Assembly: GCF_001513975.1 (NCBI RefSeq)
Contig: NZ_KQ947998.1
Coordinates: forward strand, 80,156-144,155
Length of the DNA stretch: 64,000 bases
Direction of reading: 5' to 3'
Origin: Streptomyces curacoi
Lineage (GTDB): Bacteria; Actinomycetota; Actinomycetes; Streptomycetales; Streptomycetaceae
Shown piece after piece: positions 9,290 to 18,325 of this stretch (positions within the stretch are counted from its first letter, which is position 1; every line of letters begins with the position of its first letter). Both the position numbers and the translations under genes were made by a program. The notes beneath the pieces were generated by a model. It saw only the letters and a list, made by a program, of their open reading frames with translations, was not told the DNA's origin and searched no databases.

Positions 9290-9307
9290 TGTCGAAGCGC
9301 TTCGACA
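9290..9307. promoter_or_regulatory. LacI-type operator upstream of the first GH12 gene
   Basis: Perfect 18-bp palindrome TGTCGAAGCGCTTCGACA containing the 14-bp core TCGAAGCGCTTCGA at 9292–9305. It sits between the divergent GH12 and lacI genes. A minus-strand TAGGTT hexamer ends at its edge, so a bound protein would cover the GH12 transcription start. The same core recurs at 34446 and 34628. Confidence 0.75.
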
Positions 9308-9380
9308 ACCTATGGACACCCACGCGCGCCAGAGCTAGTGTCGAACCACCCTCACACCTGCCCCTGTACGTCATGCGCAC

Positions 9381-9397
9381 TGTCGAAGCGCTTCACA
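9381..9397. promoter_or_regulatory. Imperfect LacI-type operator before the lacI gene
   Basis: TGTCGAAGCGCTTCACA, matching 12 of 14 core positions of the perfect palindrome at 9290–9307. It lies 16 bases before the ATG of the regulator, which suggests autoregulation at lower affinity. Confidence 0.6.
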
Positions 9398-9413
9398 CCG
9401 CTTGGAGAGCTGG

Positions 9414-10430
9414 ATGGTCACCCTCGCCGAGGTCGCCCAGCACGCCGGAGTCTCGGCGAGCACGGTGAGCTATGTCCTCAGCGGCAAGCGGTCCATCTCC
9501 GCGACCACCCGGCAGCGGGTCGAGCAGAGCATCCGCGAGCTCGGCTACCACCCGAACGCGGGCGCCCGCGCCCTGGCCAGCAGCAGGTCGAACATCATCG
9601 CGCTGATGATCCCGCTGCGCACCGACATGTATGTGCCGGTGATGATGGAGATCGCCATCGCGGTGGCCACCACGGCCCGTACGCACGGCTACGACGTCCT
9701 GCTGCTGACCGGCGAGGAGGGTCCCGACGCGGTGCGCCGCGTCACCGGCAGCGGGCTCGCCGACGCGATGATCCTGATGGACGTCCAGCTGGACGACGAG
9801 CGGCTGCCCCTGCTGCGCGGCACCGACCAGCCGTCCGTGTTGATCGGGCTGCCCGCCGACACCGCCGGGCTGACCTGCGTCGACCTCGACTTCAAGGCGA
9901 CCGGTGCGCTGTGCGTGGAGCATCTGGCGATGCTGGGACACCGGGACATCGCTGTCATAGGAGAGGCCCCGGCCGTCTACGAGCGGCACACCGGTTTCGC
10001 CGAGCGCACGCTGGACGGGCTGCGGGCGCGTTCCCAGGAGTTGGGGATGCGGCTGCTGCACCGGCCGTGCGAGGGCGGGTACGACGCGATGGCCGTCACC
10101 CTCGCCCGGATCTTCGACGAGCGTCCGAGCACCACGGGCTTCGTCGTCCAGAACGAGTCGGCGGTCGAGCCGCTGCTCGCGCTGCTGCGCCAGCAGGGCC
10201 GTGCCGTGCCCGAGGACGTGTCGGTGGTCGCCATCTGCCCCGACCAGGTCGCCACCCAGGCCTCGGTGCGGCTGACGTCCGTGTCCATCCCCGCGCAGGA
10301 GATGGGCCGCCACGCCGTGGAGCAGCTGGCCGCCAAGCTCGACGGGCGCGGCAGTGACGAAGTCGTGCTGATCGCACCCGAGTTGACGGTCCGGGCGAGC
10401 ACGGGTCCGGCGCCGACCGCCACCCACTGA
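9414..10430 (+). CDS. LacI-family regulator of the xyloglucan genes
   Basis: 338-residue LacI/GalR repressor. The N-terminal helix-turn-helix and hinge occupy residues 1–60 (LAEVAQHAGVSASTVSYVLS), and the periplasmic-binding-protein-like effector domain fills the rest, with LGHRDIAVIGE and the C-terminal ELTVRAS end typical of the family. ATG at 9414 has GGAGAG upstream; an in-frame TTG at 9402 is less likely. Palindromic operators flank it, and the same core occurs before the importer/GH74 operon and before GH3, so it is inferred to control the whole xyloglucan set. The effector is probably a xyloglucan oligosaccharide, which is an inference from context. Confidence 0.88.
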   Translation: MVTLAEVAQHAGVSASTVSYVLSGKRSISATTRQRVEQSIRELGYHPNAGARALASSRSNIIALMIPLRTDMYVPVMMEIAIAVATTARTHGYDVLLLTGEEGPDAVRRVTGSGLADAMILMDVQLDDERLPLLRGTDQPSVLIGLPADTAGLTCVDLDFKATGALCVEHLAMLGHRDIAVIGEAPAVYERHTGFAERTLDGLRARSQELGMRLLHRPCEGGYDAMAVTLARIFDERPSTTGFVVQNESAVEPLLALLRQQGRAVPEDVSVVAICPDQVATQASVRLTSVSIPAQEMGRHAVEQLAAKLDGRGSDEVVLIAPELTVRASTGPAPTATH

Positions 10431-10522
10431 CCACTCCCCCGAGCCCCGCTCGGGACCACCTCACCGTGCCCCTCCCGGGCACCGCCATGTCTGCACCCGC
10501 CGCCCCCCTCAGGAGCGCCCAC

Positions 10523-12583
10523 GTGAATCAGCCTGCCGAAAACCAGCCCCAGCCGGGCGCGGTCAGCCTCGCGCAGTCGTCCCCGACCGTCGGCACGTTC
10601 CGCGAGCGGGACGGCGCGCTGGAGTGGAGCGGCCGTCAGGAGACCGTACGTGTCGAGCCGTGGGGGCCGGACGCGGTCCGGGTCCGTGCCCGGCTCGGCG
10701 GGCCGGTCCTCGACGGACTGCCCGGCGCTCTGGTGGAGGCCGCTCCGGCGACCGAGTCCACCGTCAAGATCGAGGACGGGCTGGGCGTGCTGACCGTCGG
10801 CGCGCTGACCGTCGAGGTCGACGCCGAGGGCCTGATCCGCTTCCTGCGCACCGCGGACGGCGGCGAGATCCTCGCCGAGGAACGCGCCCACTTCTGGTGG
10901 CCGGGCCCGCGCCTCTACACGGCCGTCGGCAACGGCTACCACCGCCTGGAGCAGCGCTTCGCCGCGTACGACGACGAGAAGCTGTTCGGCCTCGGCCAGC
11001 ACCAGCACGGCCGCCTGGACCAGAAGGGCCTGGTCCTGGACCTTATCCAGCGCAACTCGGAGGTCGGCATCCCGGTCCTGGCCTCCAGTCGCGGCTACAC
11101 CCTGCTGTGGAACAACCCGGCGATCGGCCGCGTGGAGCTCGCGCACAACGGCACCCGGTGGGTCGCCGACTCCGCCCGCCAGATCGACTACTGGATCACC
11201 GCCGGCACCCCGGCCGACGGGCAGCGCCGCTACAGCGCGGTGACCGGCCGTACGCCGATGCTCCCGGAGTGGGCGGCCGGTTTCTGGCAGTGCAAGCTGC
11301 GCTACCGCACCCAGGACGAACTCATGGCCGTGGCCCGGGAGTACAAGCGCCGGGGCCTGCCCATCTCCGCCATCGTCTGCGACTTCTTCCACTGGACGCA
11401 TCTGGGCGAGTGGAAGTTCGACCCGAAGGAGTGGCCGGACCCGGCGGCGATGGTGCGCGAGCTGGACGAGCTCGGCATCAAGCTCGTCGTCTCCGTCTGG
11501 CCGTCGGTCTCCCCGCTCTCCGAGAACCACCCGGTCATGGAGCAGCGCGGCTACTTCATCGGCACCCAGTACGGCCCGATGGCACACGCCGACTGGCCGG
11601 ACAAGGAGGTGGCGTCGACGGTCCAGGTGGCGTTCTACGACGCGACCAACCCGGACGCCCGTGACTTCGTGTGGTCGAAGGTGAAGGAGAACTACCTCGA
11701 CCCGTACGGCATCACCGCCTTCTGGCTGGACGCCTGCGAGCCGGAGCTGAAGCCGGGCTTCCAGGAGAACCTGCGCTACTGGGCGGGTCCGGGCCTGGAG
11801 GTCGGCAACATCTATCCGGCGGAGAACGCCCGCACCTTCTACGAGGGCCTGCGCGCGAGCGGCGAGGAGGAGATCGTCACCCTCAACCGCTCGGCGTGGG
11901 CGGGCAGTCAGCGCTACGGCTCCGCCCTGTGGTCCGGCGACATCGGCACCGACTTCCCGACCCTGCGCCGCCAGATCGCGGCCGGCCTCAACACGGCGCT
12001 GTCCGGCATCCCGTGGTGGAACACGGACATCGGCGGCTTCCACGGCGGCGACCCGGACGACCCGGCGTACCGCGAGGTGATGGTCCGCTGGTTCCAGTTC
12101 GGCGCGCTGTCCCCGCTGATGCGTCTGCACGGCTTCCGTGACCCGGGCATGCCGCTCGGCCCGGAGATGACCGGCGGCCCGAACGAGGTGTGGTCGTACG
12201 GCGAGGAGGCCGGCGCGATCCTGGCGGAGTATCTGCGGCTGCGCGAGCGGCTGAAGCCGTACGTCCTGCGGGTCATGCGCGAGGCCCACGAGGAGGGCCT
12301 GCCGGTGATGCGCCCGCTGTTCCTGGAGTTCCCCGAGGACCAGACGGCCTGGACGGTCGACGACGCCTACCTCTTCGGCCGTGACCTGCTGGTGGCCCCG
12401 GTGCTGACGGCGGGCGCGACGGCCCGGACGACGTATCTGCCGGCGGGCGCGAGCTGGACGGACGCGTGGACCGGCGAGACGTACGAGGGCGGTACGACCG
12501 TGACGGTCGACGCCCCGCTGGAGCGCATCCCGGCGTTCCTGCGGGACGGCGTGAGCCTGCCGATCCTCCCGGCCGCCGAGTAG
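10523..12583 (+). CDS. GH31 glycoside hydrolase, probable alpha-xylosidase
   Basis: 686-residue cytoplasmic retaining exo-glycosidase with no signal peptide. GH31 catalytic residues are visible: nucleophile D403 in FWLDACEPE and acid/base D473 in WSGDIGTDF, with the N-terminal beta domain up to about residue 230 and the C-terminal beta domains after about 600. The FWLDACEPE form and the company of GH74, GH95, GH42 and GH3 favour alpha-xylosidase, releasing xylose from xyloglucan oligosaccharides; alpha-glucosidase is the alternative. GTG at 10523 is chosen because AGGAG lies seven bases upstream. It follows lacI after 92 bases containing a 7-bp hairpin (10438–10454), so it may be partly cotranscribed with the regulator. 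Confidence 0.85.
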   Translation: MNQPAENQPQPGAVSLAQSSPTVGTFRERDGALEWSGRQETVRVEPWGPDAVRVRARLGGPVLDGLPGALVEAAPATESTVKIEDGLGVLTVGALTVEVDAEGLIRFLRTADGGEILAEERAHFWWPGPRLYTAVGNGYHRLEQRFAAYDDEKLFGLGQHQHGRLDQKGLVLDLIQRNSEVGIPVLASSRGYTLLWNNPAIGRVELAHNGTRWVADSARQIDYWITAGTPADGQRRYSAVTGRTPMLPEWAAGFWQCKLRYRTQDELMAVAREYKRRGLPISAIVCDFFHWTHLGEWKFDPKEWPDPAAMVRELDELGIKLVVSVWPSVSPLSENHPVMEQRGYFIGTQYGPMAHADWPDKEVASTVQVAFYDATNPDARDFVWSKVKENYLDPYGITAFWLDACEPELKPGFQENLRYWAGPGLEVGNIYPAENARTFYEGLRASGEEEIVTLNRSAWAGSQRYGSALWSGDIGTDFPTLRRQIAAGLNTALSGIPWWNTDIGGFHGGDPDDPAYREVMVRWFQFGALSPLMRLHGFRDPGMPLGPEMTGGPNEVWSYGEEAGAILAEYLRLRERLKPYVLRVMREAHEEGLPVMRPLFLEFPEDQTAWTVDDAYLFGRDLLVAPVLTAGATARTTYLPAGASWTDAWTGETYEGGTTVTVDAPLERIPAFLRDGVSLPILPAAE

Positions 12584-12609
12584 CGGCGGCGGCCGGGAAC
12601 CGGTCGGGT

Positions 12610-12642
12610 GCGGTCGGCCCTGCGAGGGAGGGGGCCGACCGC
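12610..12642 (+). terminator. Terminator after GH31
   Basis: Perfect 11-bp inverted repeat GCGGTCGGCCC (12610–12620) and GGGCCGACCGC (12632–12642), 11-base loop, 27 bases after the GH31 stop. No T-tract, as is usual in streptomycetes. Confidence 0.7.
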
Positions 12643-12778
12643 GCCGTGCCGGCGCCGTGCGAAGGGCCGCTCGTGGGGGACGGCCGAGTCGCCGGGGTGG
12701 GCAGGGCCGTCAACTCACGGGCATGCTGAGCCAGTTGACGTGTACAGCCGCCCCGCCGTCGAAAGGAACTCGACCTCC

Positions 12779-13966
12779 GTGCCCTCGACCCCGTTACCCC
12801 TCGCCCTGGCCAACCTGCTGCTGCGGCCGGCGTTCGGCTCCCGTCGTACCCCCGACCAGGTCTTCGACCGGCTTCTCGCCGACGCCGGGCAGGCGGAGCG
12901 CGACGAGTCGTTCGTCGACGACTTCCGGTTCCTGCTGCGCTGCTGGGCCGGGGCGGAGAACCTCACGCCGGTGGGCTGGGCGTCCGCGCGGGCCCACGTC
13001 CGCGGGCAGCTCGCCAACCGGGCCCGGATCCGGCGGCTGATCGCCGAGCACCCGGCGATCGAGCGCGAGCCCATCGAGCGGCCGGTGTTCGTGGTGGGCC
13101 TGCCGCGCACCGCCACCACGCTCGCGCACGCCGTGCTGTCCCTCTCGGACGAGCACCGGTGCCCCCTGCTGTGGGAGCTGCTCACGCCCGACCTGGACAC
13201 CTCACCCCGGCAGCGGCGCAGGGCGATCGCGACCGGACGCCGGATGGTGCGGGGCACGAACCTGTTCGCCCCGCGCTTCCGCGACATCCACCCGATGGTC
13301 GCCGAGGGCCCCGAGGAGTGCACCTTCGCCCTCCCGCACGCCCAGATGCCACTGTCGCAGGCCCTGATCACGCAGTACCCGGACTGGTACTACCAGCGTG
13401 ACTTCGTCCCCGACTACCGGCACCTCAAGCAGGTCTACCAGGTCCTGCAGTACGGCCGCCCCCGCCGCCGCTGGGTGCTGAAGTCCCCCATGCACATCCA
13501 GAACCTGGACGCCCTGCTCACCGTCTTCCCCGACGCCACGCTCGTGTGGACCCACCGCGACCCGGTCACCGTCGTGGCCTCCTTCTGCAGCCTGATCGAG
13601 CACGGCATGGCCGTCAGCACCCGCCCCGTGGACCTGCACGGCATCGGCGCCACCTGGCTCGACGCGCTGAGCCGCTCGATGGCGCGTGGCCTCGCCGCCC
13701 GTGCCGCCCTCCCCCGTGAGTCGCTGGTGGACGTCCCGTACTCCTGGCTCGGCGCCGACCCGGCCACCGGCGTCCCGAAGCTCTACGCCGCCGTCGGCGC
13801 CCGCTGGACCGACGCCGACGCCGCCCGGCTCCCCGGTGTCGTCGCCCGCCCCAGGGGAAGCCGCCCGCACCGCTACGACCTGTCCCGCTACGGCCTGACC
13901 CGCGCCGACGTCGAGACCGCCTTCGCCGACTACAACGCGCTGCGCGCCGAGGTCGACCGGGCCTGA
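12779..13966 (+). CDS. Sulfotransferase-family protein with an early TTA codon
   Basis: 395-residue protein of the PAPS-dependent sulfotransferase fold. The 5'-phosphosulfate loop VVGLPRTATT is at 105–114 and the 3'-phosphate region reads WVLKSPMHIQN followed by VWTHRDPVTVVAS. Start taken as GTG at 12779, with AAAGGA about 11 bases upstream; earlier in-frame starts exist. Codon 6 is TTA (12794–12796), the rare leucine codon read by bldA tRNA, implying developmental control of translation. It sits between sugar genes but is separated from GH31 by a terminator, and no sulfated substrate is evident. Acceptor unknown. Confidence 0.78.
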   Translation: MPSTPLPLALANLLLRPAFGSRRTPDQVFDRLLADAGQAERDESFVDDFRFLLRCWAGAENLTPVGWASARAHVRGQLANRARIRRLIAEHPAIEREPIERPVFVVGLPRTATTLAHAVLSLSDEHRCPLLWELLTPDLDTSPRQRRRAIATGRRMVRGTNLFAPRFRDIHPMVAEGPEECTFALPHAQMPLSQALITQYPDWYYQRDFVPDYRHLKQVYQVLQYGRPRRRWVLKSPMHIQNLDALLTVFPDATLVWTHRDPVTVVASFCSLIEHGMAVSTRPVDLHGIGATWLDALSRSMARGLAARAALPRESLVDVPYSWLGADPATGVPKLYAAVGARWTDADAARLPGVVARPRGSRPHRYDLSRYGLTRADVETAFADYNALRAEVDRA

Positions 13967-13972
13967 CGGCAA

Positions 13973-14011
13973 GGGCCGGCCCCGCACTCGGGTCGAGTGC
14001 GGGGCCGGCCC
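13973..14011. terminator. Bidirectional terminator between convergent genes
   Basis: Perfect 18-bp stem (13973–13990 with 13994–14011; arm GGGCCGGCCCCGCACTCG) and a 3-base GGT loop. It lies between the sulfotransferase gene (plus) and the secreted glycosidase gene (minus) and can serve both. Confidence 0.85.
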
Positions 14012-14027
14012 ACCGGCAGCCCGTGTG

Positions 14028-16562
14028 CTATCCGACGACGCGGCCGAGTTCGATCCGGTCGATGTTCGGCGCCCACGCGGTCGCGTTCCGGAACGTCACC
14101 GTGTTGGCGCCCTTCTTCAGGTCGACCGGGACGCCCAGCGTCCAGTAGTCGTCCCAGCTCCAGGTGTTCTTGAAGGTGGCCTTCAGCGGCGCCGCCGTGC
14201 CGACCGTGATGTCCGCCGCACGGGACATGATGTCGGTGTTGTAGGCGTGGCCGTTGTCGCGCCGGTCATTGTGCGCGTAGTGGACGACCAGCACATAGCG
14301 CCCGGCCTTCGGCGCGTCCACGGTGAACTCGGCGGTGCTGGAGGGGCTGTTGCCGAGCCAGCCGATGTACGAGCCCGCGGAGGCGTGGGCCGAGTCCACC
14401 AGCCGGGCCCCGCCCGCCAGGGTGGCCGAGGCGCCCTCGTAGGAGAGGGTGCCGCGCGTCGAGCCGTCGCCCGAGACGTGCAGCGAGCCGACGGAGGCGT
14501 GCCGGGCCGTCAGCGCGAGACGGTTGTTGCCCGCCACGAGGTACAGCCGCAGGGGCTTTCCGGGCGCCGCCGTCACCGTCTCCCCGTGCAGGGCCAGCCG
14601 CACCGGCGCGGAGGCGTGCGGCACCACCGTGTAGTAGCCGTCGCGCGGGGCGTAGACGTCGAAGACGGCCTTGTCCCCGGAGCGCAGGACGAGCGCGCCG
14701 GTGCCCACGCCGGCCGAGGAGGAGTAGTCGTACGACGGCTTCCCGCTGATGTCGGCCAGCGTGGCCTCGTACGACGCCGAGGGCTCACCGTCGTGTGCGA
14801 TCAGGTCGATACGGTCCAGGGTGACCTCGCGGTCGCCCTTGGCGAGGGCCAGTTGGTGGGTGCCGGCGGAGAGCCGGACGGTGACGTCCTTCTTGGCGCG
14901 GTAGGTCCAGTTCTCGGTGGAGGGGTAGCTGACCGTGAGCGGGGCGGCGCCGTCGATCGACAGCCGCTGGGTGGCCGGGGCGCCGGACTGGTTGCCGTAG
15001 AGGATCGCCAGGTCGTAGGTGCCGTCCTTCGGCACCGTCACCGTGAAGTCGACCTTGCTGGTGGCCTGGTTGAGGGAGCCGACGTCCTTGGTGCCGGAGG
15101 CCGCGTAGCCGTTGGCGTTGCTGACGGTGCCCTGGGTGTAGACCTTGCCGTCGGTGATGGCGGCGTCCTCGGCCTCGTAGGACGCCGTCCACGGGACGGA
15201 GGCGGCGGTCGGGGTGCCGGAGCCGCCGGGGGTGAGGACGATCCGGTACGCCGACATCTTGTCCATGCCGCGCAGCGGGACGGTCACCGAACCGTCGGCC
15301 GCCACCTTCACCTTCGTGCGGGCCAGCACCCGCGGGGTCGCGTGCTGTCCCTCGTAGCCGGACCAGGCGGCCTCGGCGACGGTCGCGGTGACCGTGCGGC
15401 CGAAGAGGGACCGGGCGACGTTGCGCACCACCACGTCCGAGTCGCCGGCGGAACCGCCGAGCAGGACCTGGGCCTGGCGGCGGGAGGTGTCGAGGGAGGC
15501 GAGGCCCTGGAGGGTGTCGATGGCGTTCGGCTGCGGCGGGGTCACCTTGACGGTGTCGCCGGTCAGTCCGGCGTACCAGCGGAAGAACCACCAGCCGCCG
15601 TTGGGGATGCCGGAACGCACCACATGGCCGCTCATGTTGCCGGCGGCATCCCAGTAGGCCATGTTGGCGTACACCTTGTTGCGCTCGAACATCGAGACCC
15701 ACTGCACGAGCTGCCCGGGCACGGACAGGTCGCGGCGGTTGGCGTACTCGTCGATGTTGATCTTCAGGGGCGCGATGCCCGCCTCGCGTTCGAGCGCGCG
15801 GTAGTTGTCGTAGTGCGCCTGGAAGTCCCGCAGTGAGCCGGAGCCGAGTTCGTGCCAGGTCATGATCTGCGGCAGCACGTTCTCGCGCTTGGCGAAGGCG
15901 AGGAAGTCCTTCAACAGGCGGCTGTGGTACGCGGCTTCGTTGGGCCCGGCGATCCGGGCATCGGGGTCTGTCGCGCGGATCCGCTGGTACACCGTCTTCC
16001 AGTCCTTGAAGAACCGGTCGCGGTTGGCCTCGTACTGCGCCTGGTCGGAGACGCCGAGCTTGTACCAGATCTGGTCGGGCTCGTTGAACGGGATGTAGAC
16101 GAAGCGGTCGCTGTCGGGGTCGGCCGACACCTCCTTGGCGATCTTGTCGACCTTGGGGAGGTAGTCGTCGATGCCGAGGTCCTCGTACGGCCACTTGGCG
16201 TAGATGTCCTGCATCATCACGTTGATCTCGCCGCCGCCGTTGCGGAAGAACGACTTGGAGACGGAGAGCGCGTCACCGTTGGGGTGCTGAAGTCCCCCCT
16301 GCGGCTTCTGCGAGATGCTGGTGATCTTGAGGGGCTCCAGCGCGGCGTCGGCGGGCACTCCGTCGTCGCCGAGCCCGTACAGCGCGCCGTTGGCGCCGAG
16401 CATCACCGGGCCCTCGGAGGCGGCGAGGTCGACGGTGAGGCGCTGGGGGTCCGCGGCGGCGGTCGCGGACCCGGCTGCGGGGAGGGTGGCTGCCATGGCG
16501 GCTACTCCGAGTGCGGCTGCTAGCAAGGCGGTGCGGGATCTCGTGCGGGCGGGGGTTCTCAC
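14028..16562 (-). CDS. Secreted clan GH-A-like glycosidase with C-terminal carbohydrate-binding modules
   Basis: 844-residue exported protein. A signal peptide with hydrophobic core at residues 11–36 ends near ATAAA. The catalytic TIM-barrel candidate spans about 45–330: E161 in PFNEPDQIW (acid/base position) and E272 in INIDEYANR (nucleophile position) follow the clan GH-A spacing, closest in look to GH39. A beta domain and at least two CBM6/CBM35-like modules follow (one beginning ASYEAEDA, one beginning TLSYEGASA and ending at the C-terminus). GTG with complement 16560–16562 has GGAGGT eight bases upstream, and the permease stop is 16 bases away, so it ends the importer operon. Substrate unknown. 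Confidence 0.72.
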   Translation of the reverse strand: MRTPARTRSRTALLAAALGVAAMAATLPAAGSATAAADPQRLTVDLAASEGPVMLGANGALYGLGDDGVPADAALEPLKITSISQKPQGGLQHPNGDALSVSKSFFRNGGGEINVMMQDIYAKWPYEDLGIDDYLPKVDKIAKEVSADPDSDRFVYIPFNEPDQIWYKLGVSDQAQYEANRDRFFKDWKTVYQRIRATDPDARIAGPNEAAYHSRLLKDFLAFAKRENVLPQIMTWHELGSGSLRDFQAHYDNYRALEREAGIAPLKINIDEYANRRDLSVPGQLVQWVSMFERNKVYANMAYWDAAGNMSGHVVRSGIPNGGWWFFRWYAGLTGDTVKVTPPQPNAIDTLQGLASLDTSRRQAQVLLGGSAGDSDVVVRNVARSLFGRTVTATVAEAAWSGYEGQHATPRVLARTKVKVAADGSVTVPLRGMDKMSAYRIVLTPGGSGTPTAASVPWTASYEAEDAAITDGKVYTQGTVSNANGYAASGTKDVGSLNQATSKVDFTVTVPKDGTYDLAILYGNQSGAPATQRLSIDGAAPLTVSYPSTENWTYRAKKDVTVRLSAGTHQLALAKGDREVTLDRIDLIAHDGEPSASYEATLADISGKPSYDYSSSAGVGTGALVLRSGDKAVFDVYAPRDGYYTVVPHASAPVRLALHGETVTAAPGKPLRLYLVAGNNRLALTARHASVGSLHVSGDGSTRGTLSYEGASATLAGGARLVDSAHASAGSYIGWLGNSPSSTAEFTVDAPKAGRYVLVVHYAHNDRRDNGHAYNTDIMSRAADITVGTAAPLKATFKNTWSWDDYWTLGVPVDLKKGANTVTFRNATAWAPNIDRIELGRVVG

Positions 16563-16578
16563 GCTGCTGGACCTCCAG

Positions 16579-17403
16579 TCACTTGACGGCTCCACTGGTG
16601 ATTCCGGACACGATCTTTCGCTGGCCGACGAGGAACACGGCGACCATGGGCAGGCTCATCACCACGACGTACGCGAAGACGAGGTGCCAGTTGTTGAGGT
16701 AGAGCTGGGCGCCGGCGACCTGGTAGAGGTTCAGCGGGAGAGTGGCCCGCTCGCCGCCGCCGAGGACGAAGAACGCGTAGAAGATGTCGCTCCAGGCGTA
16801 GAGCATCACCATGATCGTCGCGGTGGCGATGACAGGCCGGAGCAGCGGCAGGATGATCCGGACGAAGATCCGTGACGGCTTCGCCCCGTCCATCCGTGCC
16901 GCCTCCTCCAGCTCCATGGGGATGGCACGGATGAAGCCGGTCATGAAGAAGATCGACGTCGACAGGTACATGCCGGTGTAGACGGCGATCATGCCGGGCC
17001 GGGTGTTCGCCAGCCCCAGCTGCCGCAGCTCCATCACGATGGTGATGACGGCGGGCGGCAGCAGCAGTCCGCTGATGCACAGCGCGTACGCGGCCGAGAC
17101 CAGCTTCGACTTGCGGCGGGCGAAGACCCAGGCCGCGCCCGCCCCGAGGATCAGGACCAGCACCACCGAAGGCACCACGACGAGCAGCGAGTTGACGAAC
17201 CCGCGCAGCATCTCGCCCTGGCTGACGGCGTCCTGGTAGTTGCTGCCGGGCTGCCAGTGCCGGGGCAGGTCGAGGTTGGGTCTGATGGCCTCCGCCTGCG
17301 GCTTGGCGGAGGTGACCGCGACCAGCCACAGCGGTACGCCGACGGCCAGGGCGGCGAGGAGCAGGACGAGGGCCGGACGGCCGTAGCGCCACACGGGAGT
17401 CAC
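16579..17403 (-). CDS. Sugar ABC transporter permease (MalG type)
   Basis: 274-residue inner-membrane permease, six predicted helices, with the EAA loop EEAARMDGAKPSRIFVRII that contacts the ATPase. It pairs with the MalF-type permease at 17400–18323. GTG start (complement 17401–17403) overlaps that gene's TGA by four bases as GTGA, indicating coupled translation. It imports the sugar captured by the lipoprotein at 18326–19648. No cognate ATPase is encoded nearby, so a shared MsiK-like ATPase is expected. Confidence 0.88.
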   Translation of the reverse strand: MTPVWRYGRPALVLLLAALAVGVPLWLVAVTSAKPQAEAIRPNLDLPRHWQPGSNYQDAVSQGEMLRGFVNSLLVVVPSVVLVLILGAGAAWVFARRKSKLVSAAYALCISGLLLPPAVITIVMELRQLGLANTRPGMIAVYTGMYLSTSIFFMTGFIRAIPMELEEAARMDGAKPSRIFVRIILPLLRPVIATATIMVMLYAWSDIFYAFFVLGGGERATLPLNLYQVAGAQLYLNNWHLVFAYVVVMSLPMVAVFLVGQRKIVSGITSGAVK

Positions 17404-18323
17404 AGCATCTGCTCCCTTCGCCGCAGGCCGACGACCAGCGGGATCGCTACGGCGACCACGACCAGGAAGAGGACGAGGCTCATCGCGGAGGCCTGGGCGT
17501 ACAGGCCCTGTCCGAAGATCCGGAACATGTAGATGTTGAAGACCTCGGTGGAGGCCGCGGGGCCGCCGCCCGTGGTGGCCTGCACGATGTCGAATGTGTT
17601 CATCGAGCCGATCAGCGCGGTGGTGACGTTGAAGGTGACCGCGGGCGCGAGCATCGGCCGGCGCACCGACCAGAAGGTCCGCCAGGGCCCCGCGCCGTCG
17701 CACTTCGCGGCCTCCAGCATCTCGCCGGGGATGCCCTTGAGCCCGGCGAGGTAGATCAGCATCGACAGGCCCATCCACTTCCAGCCGTGGATGAGGGTGA
17801 CCACGACGAGCGTCCAGGTCGGCGAGCCCAGCCACGGAACGTCCGTGCCCAGCACGGCGTTGACGGCCCCGTCCTGGTCGAGCAGCGCCTGGAAGACATA
17901 GCCGGTGGCGAGCGCGGAGATGAGCACCGGCAGGAAGAAGACCGCCCGGAAGAACCGGTTGAAGCGGCTGTCGTCCTCAAGGAGCAGCGCCAGCACCAGC
18001 CCGAAGCCGTTCTGGAACAGCGCGGCCAGCAGCGCGTACAGCAGGGTCGTGCGGATCGCGCGCAGCAGGGAGCCGTCGTCGGCGATGGTCTTGAAGTTGT
18101 CCAGGCCGGTGAAGGCGATGTCCGCGTGGTAGGAGGACCAGTTGGTGAACGGGTAGTAGAAGTTGAGCAGGTTGGGCACCAGGAAGAAGCCCGCGAAGAC
18201 GACGATCGCGGGGAGCGCGAACCACCAGGGGTGGTGCACGGCGGCGCGCGGCAGCCGCCCCACCTCCTTGGGCGCGCCTGGTGCGGACGGCTGCTTGCGC
18301 GTACGTACGACCGTGTCCGCCAT
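17400..18323 (-). CDS. Sugar ABC transporter permease (MalF type)
   Basis: 307-residue inner-membrane permease with a cytoplasmic N-terminus of about 35 residues, six helices, and the EAA motif LEAAKCDGAGPWRTFWSV. It begins two bases after the stop of the substrate-binding protein gene and overlaps the MalG-type permease by four bases, so the order is binding protein, MalF-type, MalG-type, glycosidase in one minus-strand operon. Substrate is inferred from neighbours (secreted glycosidase, GH36 alpha-galactosidase) and is probably a galactose-containing oligosaccharide. Confidence 0.88.
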   Translation of the reverse strand: MADTVVRTRKQPSAPGAPKEVGRLPRAAVHHPWWFALPAIVVFAGFFLVPNLLNFYYPFTNWSSYHADIAFTGLDNFKTIADDGSLLRAIRTTLLYALLAALFQNGFGLVLALLLEDDSRFNRFFRAVFFLPVLISALATGYVFQALLDQDGAVNAVLGTDVPWLGSPTWTLVVVTLIHGWKWMGLSMLIYLAGLKGIPGEMLEAAKCDGAGPWRTFWSVRRPMLAPAVTFNVTTALIGSMNTFDIVQATTGGGPAASTEVFNIYMFRIFGQGLYAQASAMSLVLFLVVVAVAIPLVVGLRRREQML

Positions 18324-18325
18324 GG

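Noticed and set aside
9290..9307. CebR cellobiose-regulator box
   Set aside because: The palindrome is TCGAAGCGCTTCGA, not the TGGGAGCGCTCCCA pattern associated with CebR, although it shares the central AGCGCT.
12779..13966. Natural-product biosynthetic cluster around the sulfotransferase
   Set aside because: No synthase, tailoring or export genes adjoin it; neighbours on both sides are sugar hydrolases and terminators separate it.
14025..15836. Long plus-strand open frame opposite the secreted glycosidase
   Set aside because: Val/Gly/Arg-rich mirror of the real gene, as expected from high third-position GC; no start signals or domain.
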